From Fragilariopsis cylindrus CCMP1102 (taxonomy: Eukaryota; Bacillariophyta; Bacillariophyceae; Bacillariales; Bacillariaceae), in assembly GCA_900095095.1 (NCBI GenBank), contig FMBT01000440.1, positions 1 through 64,000 on the forward strand: 64,000 nt of DNA. Reading direction: 5' to 3'. The position numbers were made by a program, and so were the translations under genes. A model generated the notes under the pieces. The model saw nothing but the letters and a program-made list of their open reading frames with translations. It was not told the origin of the DNA and searched no databases. Shown here piece after piece: positions 23,125 to 34,049 of the stretch. Position 1 is the first letter of the stretch, and the number at the start of each line of letters is the position of its first letter.

Positions 23125-23480
23125 AGTAAAATACGGCGACCGCCGATGGAAGCCAAAATTCAAAAAAAGATCGCCTTCACATCTCTCTTCTAAATAAATA
23201 CATAACTGCTGTACCAACTACCTAACTAACTACCTAACTAACTACCAACACAACAACACCAAAGTCAAGTCAAGTCAACCATTGATACTAGTATAAGAAT
23301 AAGATACTAAGCAAAAACTACGATTAGTACAATACAAAGTTGGCAAGAAACACAAAGAACAGAACAGAACATCATCACATTCCATCCAGACTCTTTTTCA
23401 TCGACAACTGTGTCTGTGTCAGACAAGTCAAGTCATTCCTGTGTCGATTTGATTTGATTTGATTTGATTTGACTGCACTG
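21952..23480. other. Intergenic with ACAG microsatellite
   Basis: Includes an (ATACA)n run at about 22012-22058 and (GTACA)n motifs near 22155. From about 23215 to the SERCA start there are short direct repeats (CTAACTAC, TCAAGTCAAG, GATTTGATTT), typical of a young, slippage-prone 5' region. No gene. Confidence 0.5.
23084..23124. repeat. (ACAG)n microsatellite
   Basis: About ten uninterrupted copies of a 4-bp unit, roughly 360 bp upstream of the Ca2+-ATPase start codon. Confidence 0.95.
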
Positions 23481-26400
23481 ATGAATAAGCTACTGTTACT
23501 ACTAATACTAACGTCGCTCTGCTTCGTCAGTGTGACGTTTGCTGCTTCTTCTTCTTCATCACTAGGATGGCTTCGTCGTAGTCTTCATAACAATAATAAT
23601 AATCGTAGTCGTCCAAATACAACAGCACGTACTACGAACTACTACCGACGAGTAGTATCTGTAGTTTCAAGAGGAGGAGGAGGTAGTAGTAGCGAAAAAA
23701 GTAGTCTCTTTGGTAGTGCAAAATCAACAGCTAGAACTATTACTACTACTACCGATGATAATTATTTATTCAATGGTTTATCCTCCACAAAAGCAAAACA
23801 ACTTCTGGAGATTTATGGTAAAAATGAATTGCAGGATCTACCACCACCCTCTTATTATGAATTAGTGAAAGAACAATTTGAAGATCAATTAGTAAGAATT
23901 CTTGTATTTGTAGCTATATTAAGTGCAATACTGGAATATAGTACTTCTTCAGGATCAGGGAATGGTAATGGTATTACCACTGAAAGTAGTATTTGGCATC
24001 GATTTGCAGAACCAGTAGTGATCTCCAGTTTATTAATAATTAATGCTGTGGTGGGTGTGTGGCAATCGAAATCAGCATCGGGATCGATTGAAGCATTAAA
24101 GGCTATGCAACCCAATATTTGTACCGTGATACGTAATAATGGTACCGAATATAATGATTATCCCTCTTGTGATCTAGTAGTAGGAGATATCATTATCTTA
24201 AAGACTGGTGATAAAATTCCCGCTGATGCACGATTAGTCTCATATTACAAAGGACGACGGACACTAATGGTCGATGAAGCATCCTTAACCGGTGAATCGA
24301 TATCAGTAGAAAAATTAATATGTGATAATAACAATGATGGTACTACAACTCAAAGTAAAGAGGAATCAAATAATAGTATATCCAATCATCAATTTAATGA
24401 TGGTATGTGTTATAGTGGCACCACTATTGTCAATGGTGGTGGGATAGCAATTGTGGTAGCTACTGGAAGTCAAACAGAATTTGGTAAAATACAATCGGGT
24501 GTCATGGACGCCAAGAAAGACAATAAAACTGAAAACAAAACACCCTTAACAAAACAACTGGATGAATTTGGGAATCAATTGACGAAATTAATTGGCTTGA
24601 TTTGTGGTTTAGTCTGGATTGCCAGTATACCAAAAATGTTGACATCCAATATATTCAATTCCAAATTAGAAGGGATTATTTATTATACCAAAGTTGCAGT
24701 CGCATTAGGTGTTGCTGCCATTCCCGAAGGATTACCTGCTGTCATTACATTATGTTTAAGTTTAGGTACACGTCGTATGGCACAACGCAATGTCATTGTA
24801 CGTCATTTACCATCTGTGGAAACATTAGGTTGTGTGTCCGTCATTTGTAGTGATAAAACTGGTACACTTACAACCAATGAAATGACAGTAATCTCCCTAT
24901 TATTATTCCAAAAGAATCAAGATCAAAAACAAAAACAAAATAAGAGGAGTAAGAAGAATGACAAGAATAACAAGAATGATAGTTTATCGTGTTTGACTGA
25001 ACATACTATTGATGGTGTATCGTATAGTCCAATTGGTAAAATAAATGATCTTGTATTTGATAAATATGATAAGGAATTGTATTCTTCCTCTGGTTCCATC
25101 AATGATGTGATTGCAGTAGCATCATTATGTAATGATGCACGTATTATTGGTAATAATAATAATAATGACAACAATGAAGCAGATGGCAAGAATGGCAAGA
25201 ATAAAAATACTCAACGTCAACGTCAATATGAAAGAACAGGTGAACCAACCGAAGCAGCATTATGTATTCTTGCTGAAAAAATTGGTACTGCTAGTAGTGC
25301 TAGTGCTTCAAGTAGTGCTACTTCAAGTAGTGCTAGTCCTAGTTCTGGTAATGATTCATTTCCACTAAAACAACAACAACAACAACAATTACAACCATCC
25401 GAACTTGCAAGTTATTATGTGGATAAATTTCGTACTACATACGACCGTATTGCAACATTAGAATTTCATCGTGATAGAAAAAGTAAGTTCCGATATAATA
25501 TCTCTATTTATACTTTCTACATTTCTGTTTTCTACATTGATTGATTGATCGATCGATCAATCATTTCGAGTCGAAGGTCGAATTTTCCTGCGTCTGCGTC
25601 CAACCTGTGAAAGTTGATTGGTTTTTTTTTGTGGATGCATGACATGCGCTTGACTTGTACTGCTGCTGCTGCTGTTGCACGTTGAATTATTGCTATACAT
25701 GCTTTTTTTATTAATTTTTGAAATTGGGAATTATATCTTTACTGCCTTTCGATCGGATCGATCACAATACTGACTGATCCATACGTACCCGATTGTGTTT
25801 GTGTGTGCGTTTTTGCCTCTCTATCTTCTCTTATCTAACATTTTGTTTTTCAAATTCCACTTTTCCCCCCGATTTTGTGTCACAACGTGTACGTGAACAG
25901 GTATGTCTGTATTAGTTGATTTCCAAAAAGATGATAAGAAGCAAACACAAAAAGGCAATAATAAAAATAAAAAACCATGTAATCGTTTATTAGTAAAGGG
26001 TGCAGCAAATATGGTCGTGGATCGTTGTACACATATTAAATATCGTGATGGATCTATAGGTCGAATGACGAATGTACTCAAAAAAGAAATTGATTCCAAA
26101 ATTACAGATATGGCAACACGTCCATTACGTTGTATTGCATTAGCAATTAAAGAGGAATCACAATTACCAAAAAGTTTAAAGAATTTTCAATCCAATGACG
26201 ATATCAGAAATCATCCATTATTGAAAGACCCAAATAAATATGAAGATATTGAATCAGGATTAACATTAGTAGGTATTGTTGGTATCAAAGATCCAGCCAG
26301 GCCCGAGGTGGCAGATTCCATATTAAAATGTACACAGGCAGGGATACGTGTGATGATGATTACAGGTGATGCACGTGATACTGCTATAGCAATTGCCAAA

Positions 26401-27902
26401 GATGTGAATATATTTAATCCATTGGAAACGGATCCTACTAAATTGAAAGCCTATGAAGGACAAGAATTTTTTTTGAAACCAAAAGAAGAACAGATTGAAA
26501 TATTAAAATCAGATAATATTGTCTTTTGTCGTGCTCAACCATCGGATAAACAAAAATTAATCAAAATGCTGCAGTCGAAAGAGTTAAATGAAATTCCGGC
26601 CATGACCGGGGATGGTGTCAATGATGCACCGGCATTACAACAGGCAGCGATTGGTGTGGCGATGGGGACTGGTACCGCTGTAGCAAAAGAAGCAGCGGAT
26701 ATGATATTAGCCGATGATGATTTTTCTACTATTGTGTCAGCAGTGGAAGAAGGTCGAACAATCTATGCGAATATGCAAGCCTTTATTTGTTTTTTAATAT
26801 CCTGTAATATCGGTGAAATATGTGCCATATTTTTTGCCACACTATTCGGTTTTCCGGAACCATTAACCGCCATGCATTTATTATGGGTGAATTTAGTGAC
26901 CGATGGACCACCCGCCACTGCGCTAGGATTTAATCCACCATTACCAAATATCATGAAACAACCACCACGATCCTCCTCCGAACCAATTATGACTAAATGG
27001 TTATTAATACGTTATATGTTAACAGGACTATATGTGGGTATTGCAACAATAGGTGTATTTGCACAACATTATATAAAACAAGGTATCACATTAAAACAAC
27101 TATCGAATTGGTCGAATTGTGGTACAACATGGATGCCACCACCAGTAGCAGCAGCAGCAACTGTGGTTGGTACTAGTAGTACTGATTCGTCGTCGTTACA
27201 ACAAAATGCATGTTCCATTTTATTTCGTAATAATGGTCGAATATTACCACAAACATTATCATTAACAACATTAGTGGTCATGGAAATGTTAAAAGCGTTG
27301 TCCGCAGTATCAGTCAATGATTCATTATTGAAAGTACCACCATGGAAAAATAAATATTTACTGGTCGGTGTTTCTGGTCCATTCTTACTACATATATTGG
27401 TCTTATATAGTAGTAAATTATCATTAGGATTAGGAGGATCAAACAAGTATTTAGTTGGTCTATCCGGATTTGGGAAAGCATTTGGTATGGTACGTTATGT
27501 AATTGACTTATCTCTTTCTTTTGTGTGCGTGTGTAACGTAAACTTGAACGTGAACTTGAACGTGAACTTGAACGTAAACTTGAACGTAAACTTGAACGTG
27601 AACGTGAATGAAGGTATAAATAAATAGCCATGTCTTTCTCTTTTCTTTTCTCTCCTTCCATTTCCTTAACTTATCTTCTTTTTATTTATTTCACGTACAC
27701 GTTATAAAAAAAATTACCTCACGTAATGATATAATAGGTTCCTCTAACAGTAGAGGAATGGAAGACAGTATTATTATGGGCCAGTCCTATATTACTTGTG
27801 GATGAAATATTAAAATGTATTGGACGACGATTATTGATTCGTCAAGAAAATGAAAGGGAAGCAAGCAAAAAATTATATCAAGGTAAAGTAAATTCAAAAT
27901 AA
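23481..27902 (+). CDS. SERCA-type (P-IIA) Ca2+-transporting ATPase
   Basis: Exons 23481-25482, 25901-27489 and 27738-27902 (introns 418 and 248 bp, donors GTAAGT and GTACGT), 1251 residues. It pumps cytosolic Ca2+ into an organelle lumen using ATP. Landmarks: TGES in the actuator domain (about 270), PEGLP in M4, the phosphorylated Asp in DKTGT (about 458), the first splice joining exactly at DRKS-MSV, TGDGVND (about 903), SCNIGE in M5, NLVTDG in M6 and MEMLKA in M8, so the Ca2+-ligand helices are SERCA-like. Exon 3 supplies the last membrane helix (EEWKTVLLWASPILLVDEIL). The start is the ATG at 23481. The N-terminus is unusual: a hydrophobic signal-like stretch (LLLLLILTSLCFVSVTFA) and ~70 Ser/Arg/Asn-rich residues before the cation-ATPase N-domain. 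This could be a signal peptide or a plastid/ER targeting leader. The nucleotide-binding domain carries Asn/Lys- and Ser-rich insertions. Confidence 0.95.
27541..27612. repeat. 12-bp repeat (AACTTGAACGTG)n inside SERCA intron 2
   Basis: About six units of a 12-bp sequence, with GTG/GTA variation, in the second intron. Read through the splice site it continues the frame as NLNVNLNV, which is an artefact of intron retention. Confidence 0.9.
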
Positions 27903-29060
27903 ATAAATAAAGAATAAAAACGGTTAGCTAGCTAGTACATGACAAATAAAATAAAAATAGCATAATATAATATAATATAAGATAATGAATTATATAGTAC
28001 TCGACACGCTAAACAGTGCCTTGCTTTATTGTACTGTTATCAATCGAAACATTTAAAAAAAATATGACTGGCAATATCTCACTACGTAGACTACATCACA
28101 TCATACTTTTGATTTCGTTGAGTACTGAACTAACCGGTGATGAATTGACTGACCTAGTTTTCCTACTCATTGTTCGTCTTCATCAATCCAAACATCGTGT
28201 CAATTGCTATACGTAAATAGGAGAAGCTTCAGCATTATTCTATTTCTATTTCGTATTTTTGTGGAAAAATTGTTTTCATTATTGTTTAACTTTTTCCTGC
28301 CGCCGCCCTAAGTGTATCTTCGCGCATCGATCGTTGCGAATATTATTTTGCGTTCCGAAGATGAGTGAGTGACTCAAAAAAATGGCAATGTGAAACTCTT
28401 TCCTCATTTGGAAATAAGAAAGCTAACATAGCACCTATTCTTTTTTACTCTTGTTTTCTGTGCGGTTTAGTAGGATTCTGTGCGTGTACAGTACCGGTAG
28501 GATTAATTGAATTCGGGAATCAACCATCCACTGTCTACTACTGTACGGTACGGTACTGCTATTAGCTACATATTATATGTTATTATAAAATGTGCTTTTT
28601 AAATTTACAGAAACTTATATGTATGATCTAGGTGTACTGTATTATTATATAATAGTAGCAACAACAACAACACAAGTCTATTAATGAATGAATGAATAAA
28701 TGAATGGATAGTACAATGTTTTGTAGGAAAGTTTAAAAAAATTATGGAATGGAACGAGAGGAAAGAAAAAATCAACCAAGTAGTAATATACGCAGTAGTA
28801 GTAGTAGTGGAAGGTAGTTTAGTTGTCTGTGATCAGCACGAAAGGGCAGGTCAGCTTGGTTGTTCATGGTGTTTCGATTCGATTCGATTCGATTCCTTCA
28901 TGATTTATCGTAGTAGTATGAGATGGCATGTTATGTTTATTTTAATATATTCATTTATTTATAGCACGTTATTTATATAGTTTTATTATTGTTGTTTCAT
29001 TTGTCACAGTTGTTATTTGTATTATTGTTTTTGTCATAACTTATGTAATGTTTATCTTTT
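27903..29060. other. Intergenic between convergent genes
   Basis: 3' regions of the SERCA and TauE/SafE genes. Contains (TATAA)n near 27965-27982, (GGTAC)n near 28538, and (GATTC)n near 28876. No coding region with convincing features. Confidence 0.5.
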
Positions 29061-30815
29061 TTAGGATACCGTTAATAATTGTATCCCTAAACCTAAACAC
29101 ATGACTAACACTAAATTTTTAAATAATATTGGATCAATACGTTTGGAGGCATATTGACCAATCACCACACCGGCCAATACACCCGGCAAGGATGTTAAAC
29201 AAAAATAGGAATAGTAAAAATTATCTAATACACCCCCTTGGACTGAATCAATCACCACTACAAATGCAGAATTTAATGCTACTACTGTTAAGATATTATT
29301 ACGAAATTGTGCTGGTGACCAACCTTTGGCATCACCATAGATACATAATGGTGGACCTTGTACATCAAACGCACCACCAAATATACCAGCAGCACAACCA
29401 AATAATATTGCGGCAGTTTTTGACTGTAAGAAATTGTTTTGTTCCACAGTAATGTCAACAGTGTCAACAATCGATAATGATAATACGTCATCATTTTCAT
29501 TTTCATTTTTGTTCTTATTATTATTATTCATACTACCAACATAATCTTGTATCATCGGTACAATTTTATAACCCACAAAACCCATAATTAATGCCGCTAA
29601 GATACGTGTACCAATGATAGGATCAATCATACTATTTAATTGCATCCCCAGTGGTGTTAATATGGTACAGGGTATTAATAATGGTATTATTTCCTTCCAT
29701 TCTAATCCCGGATTATCAATTGTTTTTTGGTCATTACTAGTAAAGGCATAGGGTATTAATAAGATAAAACCCACTAAGGACCCTAATGTGGCCGCCACTG
29801 GTGTTATTACATCATATAATTCACTATGTAATAACCATGGCATACTAGACATCGCACCCACCGCCACTACTGCAAACCCAAATCCTGTTAAGGCTTGTGC
29901 AAAGGAACTAAAAGCCATGACTAATGCGACCATGGATTGTGCTTCGGATCCTCTTCCCGGCAACCAACTAATTTTTGATAATATTTCTACTTTTTGAGAG
30001 ATATTATCAAAAATATAATCATCGGTAATACCATATCCACAATCATGTAATAAGGTATATAATAAAAATAATACTACCACTACTATACTGAATATGGGAC
30101 CTAGTATATCGGCAGATAATAATGAGGACAATGAAAATGATGATGGTGATGATTCTTCTGATAATGACAAAAGAGGAGTTGATGTTGATAATGATGAAAA
30201 CTTCTCATCCTCCTCATAGTTGTTGTTGTTGTTGTTGTTGTTCACAATGAGGTCTGATGCGCGCCACTCGTTGTTCTTGTTAACAATGAGGTCGGATGCC
30301 GATGAAACCCAAGTACGTTCCCGTTCAAGTTCACGTTCAACTTCGCGTTCAAGTTCAACATCGGTATTAGCAACGGTGGAAGCACTCAAGGCTGTAGTAC
30401 TAGTAGGACTACTAGTAGTATCGGTATCAGTATTGTTACTGCTATTATTGTAGATTCTGCTATTGCTACTGCCAAAGCTACTTGTGTGTTCAGGAATAGC
30501 ATGCCATCGTCGGTGACTACGTTGTCGTTGTTGTTGTTGCTGTTGCTGGACGTCGACATGCCATCGAAGACTACTACTACTACTTGTTTTTGGTGTAGCA
30601 GTGATGGTGGACACCTTTATGTAGGCGAAGGACGATGATGATGTCGAGGAAAAGGCTTCGACTACGGCATTATTGTTGGACGTAGCAGCAACAATCGCCA
30701 ATACGGTAACAATGACGACCGTAATAAAAGATGATGATGGTAGGAATTTGTTGTTATAGTAGTAGCAGCAGCATCGTTGCCGAGTAGTGGAGGTAGAGGT
30801 GGAAGATTCTGCCAT
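29061..30815 (-). CDS. TauE/SafE-family anion exporter, probably plastid-targeted
   Basis: A single 584-residue frame from ATG at 30815. The family exports sulfite, sulfonates or other small organic anions; the substrate here cannot be read from sequence. Residues about 25-60 are a hydrophobic leader ending VVEAFSSTS, an Ala-Phe motif of diatom plastid preproteins, followed by a Ser/Gln/Asn/Arg-rich transit and linker. Membrane helices start near residue 230. The two family repeats are visible: AQALTGFGFAVVAVG in the first half and GGAFDVQGPPLCIY in the second, each with nearby Pro/Gly-rich re-entrant loops. An Asn/Lys/Glu-rich cytosolic-type loop separates the halves. It converges with the SERCA gene (about 1.1 kb gap). 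Family call is firm, plastid location is inference from the leader. Confidence 0.88.
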   Translation of the reverse strand: MAESSTSTSTTRQRCCCYYYNNKFLPSSSFITVVIVTVLAIVAATSNNNAVVEAFSSTSSSSFAYIKVSTITATPKTSSSSSLRWHVDVQQQQQQQRQRSHRRWHAIPEHTSSFGSSNSRIYNNSSNNTDTDTTSSPTSTTALSASTVANTDVELEREVERELERERTWVSSASDLIVNKNNEWRASDLIVNNNNNNNNYEEDEKFSSLSTSTPLLSLSEESSPSSFSLSSLLSADILGPIFSIVVVVLFLLYTLLHDCGYGITDDYIFDNISQKVEILSKISWLPGRGSEAQSMVALVMAFSSFAQALTGFGFAVVAVGAMSSMPWLLHSELYDVITPVAATLGSLVGFILLIPYAFTSNDQKTIDNPGLEWKEIIPLLIPCTILTPLGMQLNSMIDPIIGTRILAALIMGFVGYKIVPMIQDYVGSMNNNNKNKNENENDDVLSLSIVDTVDITVEQNNFLQSKTAAILFGCAAGIFGGAFDVQGPPLCIYGDAKGWSPAQFRNNILTVVALNSAFVVVIDSVQGGVLDNFYYSYFCLTSLPGVLAGVVIGQYASKRIDPILFKNLVLVMCLGLGIQLLTVS

Positions 30816-32103
30816 TCTTGTTTCTTTCTTTTACTTTTTTCGTTTGAATTCGATCGGAAAGATAAGTTTATTATGTCGATGTTGGCTGCTTGTGCGTGTG
30901 ATTGATACAGTAGAGTAGAGGAGAGGGAAACAAAGTCACAAGAATACAGTAGAAAGAACAGCAGAAGAAGAGGTCTGTTATCTGAGTAAGACTACTACGA
31001 ATAGAAGAATCATGTTATATCCAGCGAAGAATGTTAATGTGTTTTGTTTTATTTATTCGCTTCGTTTCGCTGAAATGCGTGAAGGAGGAGGGTTGCGTTT
31101 TGATGTTACTAGCACGTTCTGAATCATGATGTGATATTTCTTGAAGCACGGTGGATTCGTGTGATGTGCATGTGATGTGCTGTAACGTAAACGATCGATC
31201 GATCGTGGTGTTGGTAAAACAAAACAAACATCAAGATCTCTTCTCTGTGTCCGACTAAGAATTGTTTTACGTACTAGCACCGTACCCGCGAACTCTTTCT
31301 TTACCATTTGTAAATTGACAATTAACGGTTATTTACTAAGTAACAAATCTCTACATCAAGTATGATGAGACCTCGTATAGAAGATCTGAGAATTTTTGAA
31401 GATGCAACGTGGTTCAACAGCCATCGAATCATTCACGCGCATGACATGCATGAAGTTTCCTCTTTTATACCACAGTAGTAACTACTAGTACGCACAGCAA
31501 TACGTATGATTATACCTAAGTGACGATTGATGTGTCAGAATGATGCCAAAATGCAAAGTTCTAGTAGATGTCAACAAGAGAATTAACCAATAAAAAAGTA
31601 AGTAAAACGCATCCGATTGATTCCAAATAATTAGTTAAAAGCTTAAATAAATAATAACAGTCGAGTCCCACATGGCAGTATTTAATTCGTTTACAACAGT
31701 ATTTTGCACGTTCTCGTCAATTACTTGCCCTACAACATTTTACTATCCATTCATTATTTATTCATTCACTAATAGACTTGTGTTGTTGTTCGAGGAAGTT
31801 GCGATGCCGGCGCAAAAAAATGACTTTCTTTCATTCGGATCGTTTCATTTTTTCATGTCTTCTTTTTGAAAAAAATTCAAATCTTCTCTTTCAGATCTGA
31901 ATTTTTTTTCAAATCTTCTCTTTCAGATCTTCTCACTTTCCCGCTAACTTACCAGTTTCGCGCTACCATCAATCTCCTCCTCTCTTATTGTGCGTTGATT
32001 TCTTCTTGTCAGTCGATGATTCATTCATATTTTCTATGATATCGCAACAGAAAAAAAGTACAAATACTCATCACATATATTTTATACAATCAATTTAATC
32101 ACC
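30816..32103. other. Intergenic between divergent genes
   Basis: Promoter sides of the TauE/SafE gene (minus) and the next plus-strand gene. A GATC-rich palindromic run lies near 31190-31204. A 34-bp tandem duplication of TTCAAATCTTCTCTTTCAGATCT type sits at about 31874-31930, ~180 bp upstream of the next start codon. No gene. Confidence 0.5.
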
Positions 32104-32691
32104 ATGAACAACACACTAGTAGCAGGAGAAATCAATGATTATGGTTCCACTCAAAAGGAGGAGTTACTAGTAGTTCCCTGTGCGATGATGGATCGGAATC
32201 ATCATACCAGCAACAAGCATCCTAGGAGTCCATCGTGGACTAATACAAAGAAGGTCGTGCTCGGAATTATTGGATTGACGGCAGTTGTTGTGTCCAGTGC
32301 CACGTTATTCTTTTCCGTCATCATGGATTCTTCCAGACAAGCAAGAACCCAGTCGTTTCTTCTCCAAGGAGGATATCCTAGAATCACTATCAAAAACGAT
32401 ACACCCTACGATACATTACCGGGGGGCACGTACGTTTTAGAATCTAGTTTCTGTCATTCCGATGATATTCTTGAAGGTATTGCTTCCAGAGATACATGGA
32501 CTGAACCGACGTCGCGAGGTCTTTGTTTGGTTGCAAAAATTGCTGCCACCCTGATCCTTCCTGATGGCGGCGGTCCTTTGCAGTGTCAGGACTATAATAG
32601 CGTGGGTACGAGTTATTCGATTTATTCTATTATTATGGATGGTGATCGTTGTTGTGTACGAAACAGCCATCAATCCCAAAAGTGCTCATGA
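32104..32691 (+). CDS. Type II membrane protein of unknown family
   Basis: 195 residues from an ATG. A hydrophilic N-terminal ~48 residues is followed by one membrane helix (VVLGIIGLTAVVVSSATLFF, about 51-70) and an extracytoplasmic domain. That domain opens with RITIKNDTPYDTLPGGTYVL and carries Cys in a FCHSDD, CLVAK, LQCQDY, CCV, CS pattern. Thus there are six or seven cysteines able to form disulphides outside the cytosol. The NDTPYDTLPGGTV-like opening suggests a small beta-sandwich as in stress or defence proteins, but I do not recognise a named family. No intron needed. Function unknown; surface or endomembrane location inferred. Confidence 0.7.
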   Translation: MNNTLVAGEINDYGSTQKEELLVVPCAMMDRNHHTSNKHPRSPSWTNTKKVVLGIIGLTAVVVSSATLFFSVIMDSSRQARTQSFLLQGGYPRITIKNDTPYDTLPGGTYVLESSFCHSDDILEGIASRDTWTEPTSRGLCLVAKIAATLILPDGGGPLQCQDYNSVGTSYSIYSIIMDGDRCCVRNSHQSQKCS

Positions 32692-32937
32692 ATAAAAAGA
32701 CTGGACTTGAGATCGAGCAGGGATGGAGAGTATCCTAATAATGGGATGCGATGCGATGCGATGCGATTTAATGTATAAGTACATTGCGGAATCGATCACA
32801 TTTTTATCTCGGGTCACGGTTATCACGATGTGGGGTTTGGAAAATCATTGTTAATTATATACATACATATTTATGCACCCTATTCTAAATAATTGATTGC
32901 GTAATTACTATTATTTCATTTCATTTTAATTTTAATT

Positions 32938-33150
32938 TTAAATCATTATAATTTCTTTTTGGAATTCTAACATTTGTTGGCATTGAACATTACCGTCATC
33001 GTCGTTGTTGTTGTTGTTGTCACCACGACCCTGTTGCGGACGTCCCACCGGACTTTCGTCATAATTGTAACCGTACTCGCAATCGCCACCACCTTGCACG
33101 GGTGGTGCTCCTCCGAGGAACGGTATATAGTACAGTACGTAGGAAGAATT
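32938..33150 (-). other. Possible minus-strand coding exon
   Basis: An open frame ending in TAA at 32938-32940 encodes FLGGAPPVQGGGDCEYGYN, then an Asn/Asp-rich run and a Cys/Gln end. It is richer in GC than its surroundings and looks protein-like, but there is no ATG in frame. If real it is the last exon of a minus-strand gene whose upstream exons I cannot place in 33150-34040. Confidence 0.3.
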
Positions 33151-34049
33151 ATAAAAATTACTGTTGTTCTTCTTTCGCAAAAAAAAAACATCATACTACC
33201 AGTACGGTAGGCGAAGCTTTGAGATTGATATTCGATTCATTCGATGGATTCATTCGATACAGATTCTAGATTGATTCGATTGATTTGCGATTGATGATTC
33301 TTCGATTCGAACACGATCCATAACCAAAAACGGGTACCACACCCTACAAAAACAACAGCCTTCAAAGGAATATCAGACAGGGGTAACGTCTAAGACAAAG
33401 AGGACGTGAAACTAGTACACAGCATATAAAACATATTGAAATGGAACCATCCGAATACTGCAAAATACATCTTTGAGGAATTCTGCTTTCCTTGACATAT
33501 ATAGGACGATCCATTTCAAATCATCGGCGTATGCACCATGTGAAATCATACCGTACCTCAGTGCATCCAGTAAATAATATGAATCCAGAGGGATTACGAT
33601 GATAAAAGAAATCACAGCAGCCAATGAAGAAGGAATGACAAAGGTAATATGATCCAAGTGGAATGTAGCAAGTATTATTTCAAGAAGCTACACAAGCTGG
33701 ACGGAATATATAGTACCGTGATACTGCAACTCAAACGTGATTTTTGATGGGGGAAAATATGATTCGAACCGCATTGAACCAAGATCCTCAGTAGATCAAT
33801 GGAAATATAAAGATATTTTCAGTAAGGAAACCAAAAAGAATAGGACCAGAACAGGAAGTACAAGTTTGTTGATACCGCATGTTCACTTGGTATTTCTAAT
33901 AGTAAAGTAGAAGCGTACAACTACGTAGTGTAAATATAATAGTAACAACATTGTTTTCTTTAATTTAGATTATATGTATATAATGTTTTATATAGTTCTC
34001 GTTATTTCTTTGTTATGTAATTGTTGTGTGTTCTGTTTTGTTGTCTTAG

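Noticed and set aside
27490-27627. Continuation of SERCA exon 2 into NLNVNLNV repeats
   Set aside because: A GTACGT donor at 27490 and an acceptor at 27737 join the pump to its last helix; the repeat peptide is intronic.
33412-33657. Hydrophobic minus-strand 81-residue frame
   Set aside because: Lacks an ATG start and a recognisable motif; cannot be linked by splicing to the possible exon at 32938-33150.
33740-33800. tRNA-like GGTTCGAATC on the minus strand
   Set aside because: A B-box-like word alone; no A box or pairing arms nearby.
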